Positions 56,643 to 64,000 of a stretch of 64,000 bases of DNA are shown here, in pieces. The stretch is from Isoalcanivorax indicus. GTDB taxonomy: Bacteria; Pseudomonadota; Gammaproteobacteria; Pseudomonadales; Alcanivoracaceae. The notes beneath the pieces are model-generated. The model saw nothing but the letters and a program-made list of their open reading frames with translations, was not told the DNA's origin and made no database searches. The translations under genes were made by a program, and so were the position numbers. How positions within the stretch are numbered: position 1 is the first letter of the stretch; each line of letters opens with the position of its first letter. The DNA lies in NCBI RefSeq assembly GCF_003259185.1, contig NZ_QGMP01000001.1:558001-622000 (forward strand), in the 5' to 3' direction.

Positions 56643-57920
56643 TTGAGCAGGAAAGTCGCCTCCATTCGGGGCATGAACGATATTCTGCCGACGCAGACGC
56701 CGCTGTGGCAGTGGCTGGAAGCGCGCGTGACCGACGTGCTGGCGGGCTATGGCTACAGCGAAATCCGCATGCCGATCGTGGAGCCGACGGAGCTGTTCAA
56801 GCGCTCCATCGGGGAAGTCACGGATATCGTTGAAAAGGAAATGTACACCTTCGACGACCGAAACGGCGATTCGATCACCCTGCGCCCTGAGGGCACGGCA
56901 GGTTGCGTACGCGCCTGCGAGCAGCACGGGCTGCTGTATAACCAGGTTCAGCGGCTCTGGTATCGCGGACCGATGTTCCGCTACGAGCGCCCGCAAGCGG
57001 GCCGTTATCGCCAGTTCCATCAGATTGGCGTGGAATCCTTTGGCATGTCCGGCCCGGATATCGATGCCGAAATGATTCTGATGACGGCGCGCCTCTGGCG
57101 CCAGCTGGGTCTGGCCGACAAGGTGCGTCTGGAACTGAACACGTTGGGACTGGCCGAAGACCGTGCGGCCTATCGGGACGCCCTGGTGGCCTGGCTGCGC
57201 GCCCGCGAAGAGCGGCTGGACGACGACAGCCGCCGTCGCCTGGAGCGCAACCCGCTGCGTATTCTGGACAGCAAGCACCCGGACACGCGGGCCTTGCTGG
57301 CGGATGCGCCCGCCCTGGCGGATTACCTGGGCGATGAAGCCCGCAGCCATTTCGAGGGCTTGCGCGCGCTGCTGGATGCCGCCGGGATTCCCTACGTGAT
57401 CAATCCCTCGCTGGTGCGCGGGCTGGATTACTACGGCAAGACGGTATTCGAGTGGGTGACCGATGCGTTGGGCGCCCAGGGCACTGTCTGTGCCGGCGGC
57501 CGCTACGATGGCCTGGTGACGCAGCTGGGCGGCAAGCCGACGCCGGCGGTGGGCTTTGCCATGGGCGTGGAGCGGCTGATCCTGCTGCTGGAACAGCAGC
57601 CTCCGGAACTGCGTCCGGATGCGGAACTCTATATCGTCTCCAGCGATGCAGGCGCGGCCCTGCGGCTGGCGGAGGCATTGCGTGATACCCTGCCGGGTCA
57701 ACGCATCCGCTGCCACTGTGGCGGCGGCAGTTTCAAGAGTCAGATGAAGAAGGCAGACCAGAGCGGGGCGCGTTATGCCCTGATTCTGGGCGAGACAGAG
57801 CTTGCCGAGGGGCTGGTCACAGTGAAGCCGCTGCGGCAGGATGGCGAACAGCAACAGGTAAGGCAGGCTGAGGTCGGCGCTTATCTGGCAACGTTGGATC
57901 ACGATACACAGATCGGGTGA
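56643..57920 (+). CDS. hisS: histidyl-tRNA synthetase
   Basis: 425 residues. The start is TTG at 56643, with AGGAG upstream; the reading [15 protein letters not shown] matches the family N-terminus, and the next ATG would cut it off. Class II motifs are clear: [22 protein letters not shown] and the histidine-specific LVRGLDYY and [11 protein letters not shown]-terminal anticodon-binding domain follows. Confidence 0.97.
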   Translation: MSRKVASIRGMNDILPTQTPLWQWLEARVTDVLAGYGYSEIRMPIVEPTELFKRSIGEVTDIVEKEMYTFDDRNGDSITLRPEGTAGCVRACEQHGLLYNQVQRLWYRGPMFRYERPQAGRYRQFHQIGVESFGMSGPDIDAEMILMTARLWRQLGLADKVRLELNTLGLAEDRAAYRDALVAWLRAREERLDDDSRRRLERNPLRILDSKHPDTRALLADAPALADYLGDEARSHFEGLRALLDAAGIPYVINPSLVRGLDYYGKTVFEWVTDALGAQGTVCAGGRYDGLVTQLGGKPTPAVGFAMGVERLILLLEQQPPELRPDAELYIVSSDAGAALRLAEALRDTLPGQRIRCHCGGGSFKSQMKKADQSGARYALILGETELAEGLVTVKPLRQDGEQQQVRQAEVGAYLATLDHDTQIG

Positions 57921-57930
57921 GGAGACGCAG

Positions 57931-58578
57931 GTGCGCAGCGAAGAAGAACAGGCAGAACTGCTGAGGGAGTGGTGGGAAAAGAACGGCCGGGTCCTGATTG
58001 TCGCCATTGTGGTGAGCGTCGTGGGTCTGCTGGGCTGGCGCCAGTGGAGCGCGACCCAGGACGCACGCGCCGAGAGCGCCTCCACGGTGTACAGCGCCCT
58101 GAGCCGCGCGCTGGAGCAGACCGGCGCGGGTGAGGATCAGAGCGCCATGGCGGCGGTGCGCGAGCACGCGGATCGGCTGCTGGAGGAATACCCGCGCACC
58201 ACCTACGCTGCCCAGGCCCGTCTGGCCCTGGCGCGTCTTGCTGTGATGGACGAAGACTACGAAGAAGCCGCGTCACAGTTGCGTGCCGTGGTGGACCGCA
58301 GCCCGACCCGAGCCATCGAGCAGATGGCACGCCTGCGCCTGGCGCGGGTGCTGTTGCAGCAGGGTGATGCAGACGGCGCGCTGGCGCTGGTGCGCCATGA
58401 CTACCCCGAAGCCTGGCGTGGCCAGGCCCTGGAGATCCGCGGCGACGCGCTGCGTGCCCAGGATCGCCGTGACGATGCCCGGGCCGCCTACAGCGCGGCC
58501 CTGGAGGCCATGGCCTCCGGTGAGCCGATCCGCGACCGGGTGCAAATGAAACTTGACGACATGACGCCTGCCTCGTGA
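57931..58578 (+). CDS. yfgM: YfgM-family ancillary SecYEG translocon subunit
   Basis: 215 residues from GTG 57931. A short cytosolic segment MRSEEEQAELLREWWEKNG is followed by one membrane helix at about 19-37 and periplasmic TPR-like repeats. E. coli YfgM joins PpiD at the translocon and is encoded beside bamB, as here. bamB starts within its stop (GTGA). Confidence 0.92.
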   Translation: MRSEEEQAELLREWWEKNGRVLIVAIVVSVVGLLGWRQWSATQDARAESASTVYSALSRALEQTGAGEDQSAMAAVREHADRLLEEYPRTTYAAQARLALARLAVMDEDYEEAASQLRAVVDRSPTRAIEQMARLRLARVLLQQGDADGALALVRHDYPEAWRGQALEIRGDALRAQDRRDDARAAYSAALEAMASGEPIRDRVQMKLDDMTPAS

Positions 58579-59717
58579 AAAAACTTCTGGTCCTCGCCTG
58601 CAGCCTGCTGTTCATCGCCGGCTGCAGCAGCAATCCGCACGCTATCGAGCCCAATCCGCTGCCCGACTTTGATGCCCAGTATCAGGTCAAGTGCGATTGG
58701 TCACGCAATGCCGGCAAGGGTATCCACAAGGCGTATCTGCATCTTGCGCCGGCGGCCACCCACCGTGCTGTGTATGCGGCGGACCTGGAGGGCCGAGTCA
58801 CGGCCTATAGCCACGACCGTGGCCGTCGTCAGTGGCGCGTCAACAACGACGATCGTATCAGCGGTGGCCTCTATGCCGGTTACGGCGTCGTCATGTACGG
58901 CACCCGCGAAGGCGATGCGGTGGCACTGTCGGAAGAGGATGGCAGTGAGCGGTGGCGGGTGCGCCTGAGCAGCGAAATTCTGGCGGCTCCGGCGGCCAAT
59001 GCCGACGCCGCCGTCTTCAAGACACTGGACGGGCAGGTGATCGCCCTGGATATGGAGTCGGGTGACGAACTGTGGCGCTTTGATGATCCGGTGCCGATTC
59101 TGGTGCTGCGTGGTGCGGCGCGACCGACCATTGCGGGCGATCGTGTCTATGTCGGTTTCGCCAATGGCAAGGTGATTGCGCTGGATGTGCGCAATGGTGT
59201 GCCGGTATGGGAGCGCCGGGTAGCCGAACCGACCGGGCGTTCCGAACTGGAGCGGCTGGTGGATCTGGCCAACAACCTGATCGTGGAAGGGGGTGGCGTT
59301 TTCGCTGGCAGCTTCCAGGGGCGGGTGGCGGTGCTGGACCAGGACAACGGCCGCCCCTACTGGGGCAAGGACCTGTCCACCTACGGCATGATGGCCTCGC
59401 GCCTGGGGGTGCTGTTCGTCGCCGACAGCACCGGTCATGTCTCCGCCATCGATCAGCGTACCGGCAATGCCCTGTGGAAGCAGGACCTGCTGTACGGGCG
59501 CGGCTTGACCGGTGTGGCGGTGCAGGATGACCAGATCGTTGTCGGTGACAGTGAGGGCTATCTGCACTGGATGGATGCGTCAACGGGCCATATCACGGCG
59601 CGTCGCCGACACCATCGCAAGGGCTTTGCCGCCGCGCCGGTGGCCCATGATGACGTGATTTATGTACTCGGCCGTCGTGGCCGTCTGTCGGCGTACAGCA
59701 TCACGCCACGTAACTGA
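58575..59717 (+). CDS. bamB: outer-membrane assembly lipoprotein BamB
   Basis: 380 residues, GTG start overlapping yfgM. The signal is [17 protein letters not shown] with Cys17 lipidated. Eight PQQ-like propeller blades follow; typical pieces are [15 protein letters not shown] and [23 protein letters not shown]. BamB supports the BamA barrel-insertion machine and thus works with SurA and LptD of this window. Confidence 0.95.
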   Translation: MKKLLVLACSLLFIAGCSSNPHAIEPNPLPDFDAQYQVKCDWSRNAGKGIHKAYLHLAPAATHRAVYAADLEGRVTAYSHDRGRRQWRVNNDDRISGGLYAGYGVVMYGTREGDAVALSEEDGSERWRVRLSSEILAAPAANADAAVFKTLDGQVIALDMESGDELWRFDDPVPILVLRGAARPTIAGDRVYVGFANGKVIALDVRNGVPVWERRVAEPTGRSELERLVDLANNLIVEGGGVFAGSFQGRVAVLDQDNGRPYWGKDLSTYGMMASRLGVLFVADSTGHVSAIDQRTGNALWKQDLLYGRGLTGVAVQDDQIVVGDSEGYLHWMDASTGHITARRRHHRKGFAAAPVAHDDVIYVLGRRGRLSAYSITPRN

Positions 59718-59728
59718 GAAACGCTTCC

Positions 59729-61120
59729 ATGAAACCCGTTCTGGCACTGGTGGGCCGCCCCAATGTGGGCAAGTCCACCCTGTTCAATCGCCTGACCCGC
59801 ACGCGTGATGCGCTGGTGGCGGATTTCCCCGGGCTGACCCGTGACCGCAAGTACGGTATGGGTCAGGTGGGGGAGCGGCCCTATGTGGTGATTGATACCG
59901 GCGGCATCGGCGAAGGACTGGAAGGCGTTGAAGCCCCCATGACCGAACAGGCCAGCGCAGCATTGCAGGAAGCGGATGCGGTGCTGTTTCTGGTGGATGG
60001 CCGGGCCGGCCTGACAGCGGCGGATGAACAACTGGCACGCGATATGCGGGCGTTGAACAAGCCGGTGCATCTGGTGGTGAACAAGACCGATGGCCTGGAC
60101 GAAGACACGGCCAGCGCCGAGTTCTACGCCCTGGGGCTGACCCAGGTGCATGCCATTGCGGCCGTGCACGGTCGTGGCGTGCGCCGCATGATGGACCAGA
60201 TCCTGGCTGAATTTCCGGAAGCGCCGGAAGAGACTGACCGGGATGATGCCGAGAGCGGCATCAAGGTGGCCATTCTGGGCCGCCCGAATGTCGGCAAATC
60301 CACCCTGGTGAACCGCCTGCTGGGCGAGGAACGTGTGGTGGTGTATGACATGGCCGGCACGACCCGCGACACCATCTCCATTCCTTTCGAGCGTCAGGGG
60401 CGCCGTTACACCCTGATCGACACCGCCGGCATTCGCCGCCGCGGCAAGGTTTTTGAAGCGGTGGAAAAATTTTCTGCCATCAAGGCCATGCAGGCGGTTG
60501 ACGATGCCCATGTGGTGTTGCTGGTGATTGATGCCCGCGAAGGGCTGACCGAGCAGGATCTGCATCTGCTGGGTTACATCATCGAGGCTGGCCGTTCGGT
60601 GGTGATGGCGGTGAACAAGTGGGATGGCCTGAGTGTGGACCACCGCGAACAGGTCAAGGCCGAGCTGGGTCGACGGTTGCAGTTTGCCCCCTGGATCCGC
60701 ACGCATACCATCTCGGCCCTGCATGGCACCGGGGTGGGTGATCTGTACCCCTATATTCATCGCGCCTGGGACTCGGCTTATCCGAAGGTCAGCACGGCCC
60801 AGCTCACCCGCATGATGGAGGAAATAGTAGCCCGGCATCAGCCCCCCGTGGTGGGCCGCAACCGCATCAAGCTGCGCTATGCGCACATTGGTGGCGGCAA
60901 CCCGCCGCGTATCATCATCCACGGCAGCAAGGCGGATGCGGTGCCAGCGGGTTACCGGCGCTATCTGGAAAATCGCTTCCGTGAGTTGCTCAAGCTCGAA
61001 GGCACGCCGGTGCGGGTCGAGTTCAAGAGCAGTGCCAACCCTTACGAGGGCAAGAAGAACGAGCTGTCCGAACGGCAGATTCGACGAAAGAAGCGCCTGA
61101 TGAAGCACGTCAAACGCTGA
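59729..61120 (+). CDS. der: ribosome-assembly GTPase Der (EngA)
   Basis: 463 residues. Two G domains, each with GRPNVGKST: the first at residues 9-17, the second near 184-192. A C-terminal KH-like domain follows, ending in KRLMKHVKR. Der is essential for 50S assembly. Confidence 0.98.
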   Translation: MKPVLALVGRPNVGKSTLFNRLTRTRDALVADFPGLTRDRKYGMGQVGERPYVVIDTGGIGEGLEGVEAPMTEQASAALQEADAVLFLVDGRAGLTAADEQLARDMRALNKPVHLVVNKTDGLDEDTASAEFYALGLTQVHAIAAVHGRGVRRMMDQILAEFPEAPEETDRDDAESGIKVAILGRPNVGKSTLVNRLLGEERVVVYDMAGTTRDTISIPFERQGRRYTLIDTAGIRRRGKVFEAVEKFSAIKAMQAVDDAHVVLLVIDAREGLTEQDLHLLGYIIEAGRSVVMAVNKWDGLSVDHREQVKAELGRRLQFAPWIRTHTISALHGTGVGDLYPYIHRAWDSAYPKVSTAQLTRMMEEIVARHQPPVVGRNRIKLRYAHIGGGNPPRIIIHGSKADAVPAGYRRYLENRFRELLKLEGTPVRVEFKSSANPYEGKKNELSERQIRRKKRLMKHVKR

Positions 61121-61153
61121 TATGCTTGCCTGAACGCAAGTTCGGGGCAAGAC

Positions 61154-63286
61154 ATGACATACCGGGGATGGGCCGTTCTGGGGCTGTTGCTGCTGAGCAC
61201 GCCGCTGCGCGCGGATGAGCTGATCTGGCGTCCGGAGGGCGCCGCCGACATCCCCACTGTGCTGACCCCGGCGCGCCTGCGCCAGCCCCAGTCTGAAGTG
61301 CCCGCCAGTGTCACCGTGATCGACCGTACCCTGATTGACGCCAGTGGTGCCCGCGAGTTGTACCAGGTGCTGCGCCTGGTGCCGGGCATGGTGGCCGTCA
61401 AGGCCGACGGTAATGTGCCCACCGTGGCTTACCACGGCACCCTGGCCCGCGACACCCGGCGCATGCTGGTGCTGGTCGATGGCCGTTCGGTCTATCAGCC
61501 CGGCTTTTCCCGCGTCCTCTGGAACGATATTCCCGTTGATCTGAATGATGTCGAGCGCATTGAAGTGACGCGCGGCCCCAACGCGGCCGCCTATGGTGCC
61601 AACGCCTTCACCGGCATCGTCAACATCATCACCCGGCATCCCCAGGACATGCCCGGCGGCAGTGTCATGCTGCGTGGCGGCAACAACGGCGTGCGTGACG
61701 CCCGGCTGACAGATGTGCAGCACTGGGCGGGTGGTGGTGTGCGCACGACGGTCGCGCGCCGGGCGGATGACGGCTACGACAAGCCGTTTCGGGGCCGCGA
61801 GATACGTGACGGGAAAGTGGTGGAGACCCTGGACGTGCGGTTGTCCCATGACCTGAACCGGCGCGACAGCGTGGACGTCATGCTGGGCGGCGCTCGTTCG
61901 GACCTGGCGCGCCTGGAGGAAGGGGCGTTGCTGGATTTTGCCGAGGTCTATGGTGCGCCGGACGAAACCTCGCAAAGTGTGTTTGCCCAGGCCCGCTGGC
62001 AGCGCGTGTTTTCGCCGGACCATGCGCTGCGGCTACAGGTTTATGGCCAGCATACCGATGGCAACCAGCGTACCGAGTTGTGCCCGCGGGATATTCGTAC
62101 GGGCGCCGTGGGACCTGGCGGGGCCTTGCTGTACAGCCGCGAGATGCGCGATCTGTTCGAGGCTACCGGCCGCGATACCCTGGCCACGGTGGTGGCCGCC
62201 GCGACGCCCGGGACGGATGCGGCCATCGATCAGCGTTACGCCGCCCTGGTCAACAGTGGTGCCGGTCCCTTCTGCCATCGCTTGCAGCAGGATGTCACGG
62301 AACGGCGGGTGGACATCGAGATCGAGGACACCGTGCGTTTGCATGAGCGGGTCCGCCTGGTGACCGGCGGCTCCCTGCGGCGCGACGAGGCGCGTTCGGA
62401 TGCCTTGCTGGATGGCTCCGTCAGCAACCAGACCCGCGCCCTGTTCGGCAACCTGGAACTGATTCCCCTGAACAGCGTGCATGTGAATCTCGGCGGCTAC
62501 TGGCAGTGGGACCAGATCAACAGCGGGCGCCTGAGCCCCCGGGCTGCCGTGATCTGGCGTCCGGCGCCGGGGCATGGCGTCAGGCTGGTCTATTCCGAAG
62601 CCGTGCGCAACGTGGATATCTATGAAGAGCGGGCCAACACCGCCCTGCGCCCGGCCTTGCTGCCAGCCACCTATGCCGCCGATACGGTCGGTCTGCTGGG
62701 CTGGGCAGACCCGCAGCTGTTCGTCACCCAGACCTCCCCCGGTGACTTGAAGCCGGAGCGTATCCGCTCGCGGGAGATCGGCTATTTTGGCCGTGCCGGG
62801 CAATTCGAGCTGGATGTGCGGGTGTTCGACGAAGCCTTGCGCGACCTGATCAGCCAGCCCACCAACCCGTTCCGGTTCGAGGCCAACAACGACACCCAGG
62901 TCACGCAGCGCGGCTGGGAGTCGCAACTCGCCTGGCGCCCTCATCCACGGCATCTGTTGCGCGGCACCTATGCGCGGCGTCACGGGGACGCCCCGATCGT
63001 CGCGGAAACCCGCTTGTTTGCGCGGCACATGAGTAGCATGCTCTGGCGGTACGATTTCAGGGACGGCTGGATGTTCTCCAGCAGCTATTACCTGGCGCGC
63101 CGATACGACGACTTCACCTATGAACAGCTGAGCGCCCAGTTGATGCGACGTCAGCGCCTGGGCCGCCACGAGTTGTCCCTGGCCGGGACGGTGGAACACA
63201 ACGTTTCCGGTGACAGCATCGTGTTCCGGCGCAATGATTATCTGGACCGGAGTCGCTATTGGCTCAGTGCCACGCTGCACTTCTGA
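61154..63286 (+). CDS. TonB-dependent outer-membrane receptor
   Basis: 710 residues with a signal peptide (MTYRGWAVLGLLLLSTPLRA). The plug domain has VPASVTVIDRTLIDASGARELYQVLRLVPGM, VLVDGRSVYQPGF and VERIEVTRGPNAAAYGANAFTGIVNIIT. The barrel ends in LSATLHF with a C-terminal Phe. The ligand is unknown: cobalamin, siderophore or another nutrient. It follows der by 33 bases and precedes a periplasmic binding protein, which may be a partner. Confidence 0.92.
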   Translation: MTYRGWAVLGLLLLSTPLRADELIWRPEGAADIPTVLTPARLRQPQSEVPASVTVIDRTLIDASGARELYQVLRLVPGMVAVKADGNVPTVAYHGTLARDTRRMLVLVDGRSVYQPGFSRVLWNDIPVDLNDVERIEVTRGPNAAAYGANAFTGIVNIITRHPQDMPGGSVMLRGGNNGVRDARLTDVQHWAGGGVRTTVARRADDGYDKPFRGREIRDGKVVETLDVRLSHDLNRRDSVDVMLGGARSDLARLEEGALLDFAEVYGAPDETSQSVFAQARWQRVFSPDHALRLQVYGQHTDGNQRTELCPRDIRTGAVGPGGALLYSREMRDLFEATGRDTLATVVAAATPGTDAAIDQRYAALVNSGAGPFCHRLQQDVTERRVDIEIEDTVRLHERVRLVTGGSLRRDEARSDALLDGSVSNQTRALFGNLELIPLNSVHVNLGGYWQWDQINSGRLSPRAAVIWRPAPGHGVRLVYSEAVRNVDIYEERANTALRPALLPATYAADTVGLLGWADPQLFVTQTSPGDLKPERIRSREIGYFGRAGQFELDVRVFDEALRDLISQPTNPFRFEANNDTQVTQRGWESQLAWRPHPRHLLRGTYARRHGDAPIVAETRLFARHMSSMLWRYDFRDGWMFSSSYYLARRYDDFTYEQLSAQLMRRQRLGRHELSLAGTVEHNVSGDSIVFRRNDYLDRSRYWLSATLHF

Positions 63287-63322
63287 ATCATGGCGTCGTG
63301 ACGCAGGGACGACAGGCACGTG

Positions 63323-64000
63323 ATGATGCATAGGACAACCCCACAGGCTGGACACTCCGCGCGGCGGCGCTGCTGGCGGTGGGGCGGGCTGCTGTCATGG
63401 TTCCTGGCATGGTCCCTGGCGTGGTCCCTGGTCTTGTTATGGCCGTTGCCGGTGTTGGCCGATGGCCCACGATTGGCCCTGCTCGGTGGTGATGAGGCCT
63501 TTCAGGCACGTTTCGGTGCCGCGCTGGCCGAGCAGCTGGTGGAACGCGGAGAGGGCGAGATCGGTTGGCAGGCGCCGCGGCGCAGCGATCTGATTGTTGC
63601 CCTGGGGGACGACGCCTTCACGCGGGCCCTCAGTTACCAGCGGCCCGTGATCGGGGTTTTCGTGAGCCGTGATGTGGCCCTGGAGGCCTACTCGGCGGGT
63701 TGTGCCTGCACCGCCTTCTTTGCCGAGGCCGATCCGGTGCGTCAGCTGCGTCTGGCGCGGTTGATGTTTCCTGCGGCCCAGCGTATCGGGCTGGTGACCG
63801 GGCCTCACTCCGCCTGGGCGGCTGGCCTGTTGCAGACCGATGCCGAGAGCGCGGGTCTGATCCTGGTGCATGAAGCGGTGGCCGGGCCCGCTGATATGGC
63901 GCGTCAGCTCCCGCGCCTGCTGTCGCGTGTGGACCTGTTGATTGCGGTGGGAGACTCGGCCCTGTACGGGCCCGATACGGCCCGCACGGTGCTGTTGACC
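63323..64000 (+). CDS. periplasmic ABC-type substrate-binding-like protein, partial
   Basis: 226 codons visible; the gene runs past the window end. From ATG 63323 the N-terminus has a long, Trp-rich signal sequence (WFLAWSLAWSLVLLWPLPVLA). The mature part, with LVERGEGEIGW, SDLIVALGDDAFTRAL, RPVIGVFVSRDVALEAY and FPAAQRIGLVTGPHSAW, resembles the DUF534/ABC-substrate-binding family with two periplasmic-binding lobes. Such proteins sometimes lie beside TonB receptors or membrane sensors; what follows cannot be seen. Confidence 0.72.
   Translation, partial: MMHRTTPQAGHSARRRCWRWGGLLSWFLAWSLAWSLVLLWPLPVLADGPRLALLGGDEAFQARFGAALAEQLVERGEGEIGWQAPRRSDLIVALGDDAFTRALSYQRPVIGVFVSRDVALEAYSAGCACTAFFAEADPVRQLRLARLMFPAAQRIGLVTGPHSAWAAGLLQTDAESAGLILVHEAVAGPADMARQLPRLLSRVDLLIAVGDSALYGPDTARTVLLT
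63396..63431 (+). repeat. three tandem 12-bp units in the signal-peptide coding region
   Basis: Units 63396-63407, 63408-63419 and 63420-63431 (catggttcctgg, catggtccctgg, cgtggtccctgg) differ by one or two bases and encode the repeated SWFL/AWSL/AWSL hydrophobic core. Repeat number changes would alter signal-peptide length by four residues per unit. Confidence 0.7.

Noticed and set aside
59660-62023. 787-codon open frame on the minus strand
   Set aside because: Antisense to der and the TonB receptor, both with clear motifs; no signal or domain in the antisense product.
1-64000. tRNA genes, CRISPR arrays, insertion sequences or prophage genes
   Set aside because: No cloverleaf-like sequence, spaced repeat series, transposase, integrase or phage structural gene was recognised by eye; a covariance-model scan would be needed to exclude small RNA genes.

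Overview
The window is GC-rich chromosomal DNA from a gammaproteobacterium. It carries gene blocks in the order known from Pseudomonas and relatives: prkA/yeaH next to apaH-apaG-rsmA-pdxA-surA-lptD-amgK-murU; rpe and trpEGDC; crp-osmC-speD; suhB-trmJ-cysE-iscR-iscS; and ndk-rlmN-pilF-rodZ-ispG-hisS-yfgM-bamB-der. Several departures (a suf operon where iscU onward normally sits, no gph between rpe and trpE, no glpE between prkA and apaH) suggest a marine Oceanospirillales/Alcanivorax-like relative rather than Pseudomonas itself; this placement is inference. I saw no rRNA, tRNA, CRISPR array, insertion sequence or prophage.

Layout. 1-4.1 kb: stress kinase PrkA, its partner YeaH (cut by the window edge) and ApaH. 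4.1-12.4 kb: the outer-membrane/cofactor/rRNA-methylation operon read leftward, then rightward amgK-murU (peptidoglycan recycling) and rpe. 12.5-23.5 kb is accessory: a gamma carbonic anhydrase, a six-TM GAF protein without output domain, a HxlR regulator divergent from an old yellow enzyme, a lipoprotein, an FMN-binding oxidase-like protein, a TetR-controlled RND pump and a small toxin-antitoxin pair. 23.8-27.8 kb: trpEGDC. 27.8-34.0 kb is a second accessory block lying between trpC and crp: DUF1328 and PepSY small proteins, SoxR with a divergent flavin reductase behind a clear SoxR promoter, and an ABC export cluster ending in a phosphatase-like protein. 34.0-36.4 kb: crp, osmC, speD. 36.5-41.5 kb: a methyltransferase, suhB, trmJ, cysE, iscR, iscS.

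41.5-52.2 kb is the most unusual part. Where iscU-iscA-hscBA-fdx is expected, there are instead a beta-propeller lipoprotein, an AEC permease, a lipoprotein joining a cyanovirin-like (CVNH) segment to a CxxCH haem motif, and a complete leftward suf operon (sufB-C-D-S-A-T-E). Both iscR and sufB have closely matching IscR type-1 operator-like sequences, so one regulator probably controls both. 52.2-61.1 kb is conserved housekeeping. 61.1-64 kb has a TonB-dependent receptor and the start of a periplasmic binding protein.

Translation is tightly coupled: many neighbours overlap by ATGA/GTGA, and GTG starts are common, with one TTG start (hisS). Start sites were chosen from ribosome-binding sites, overlaps and family lengths.
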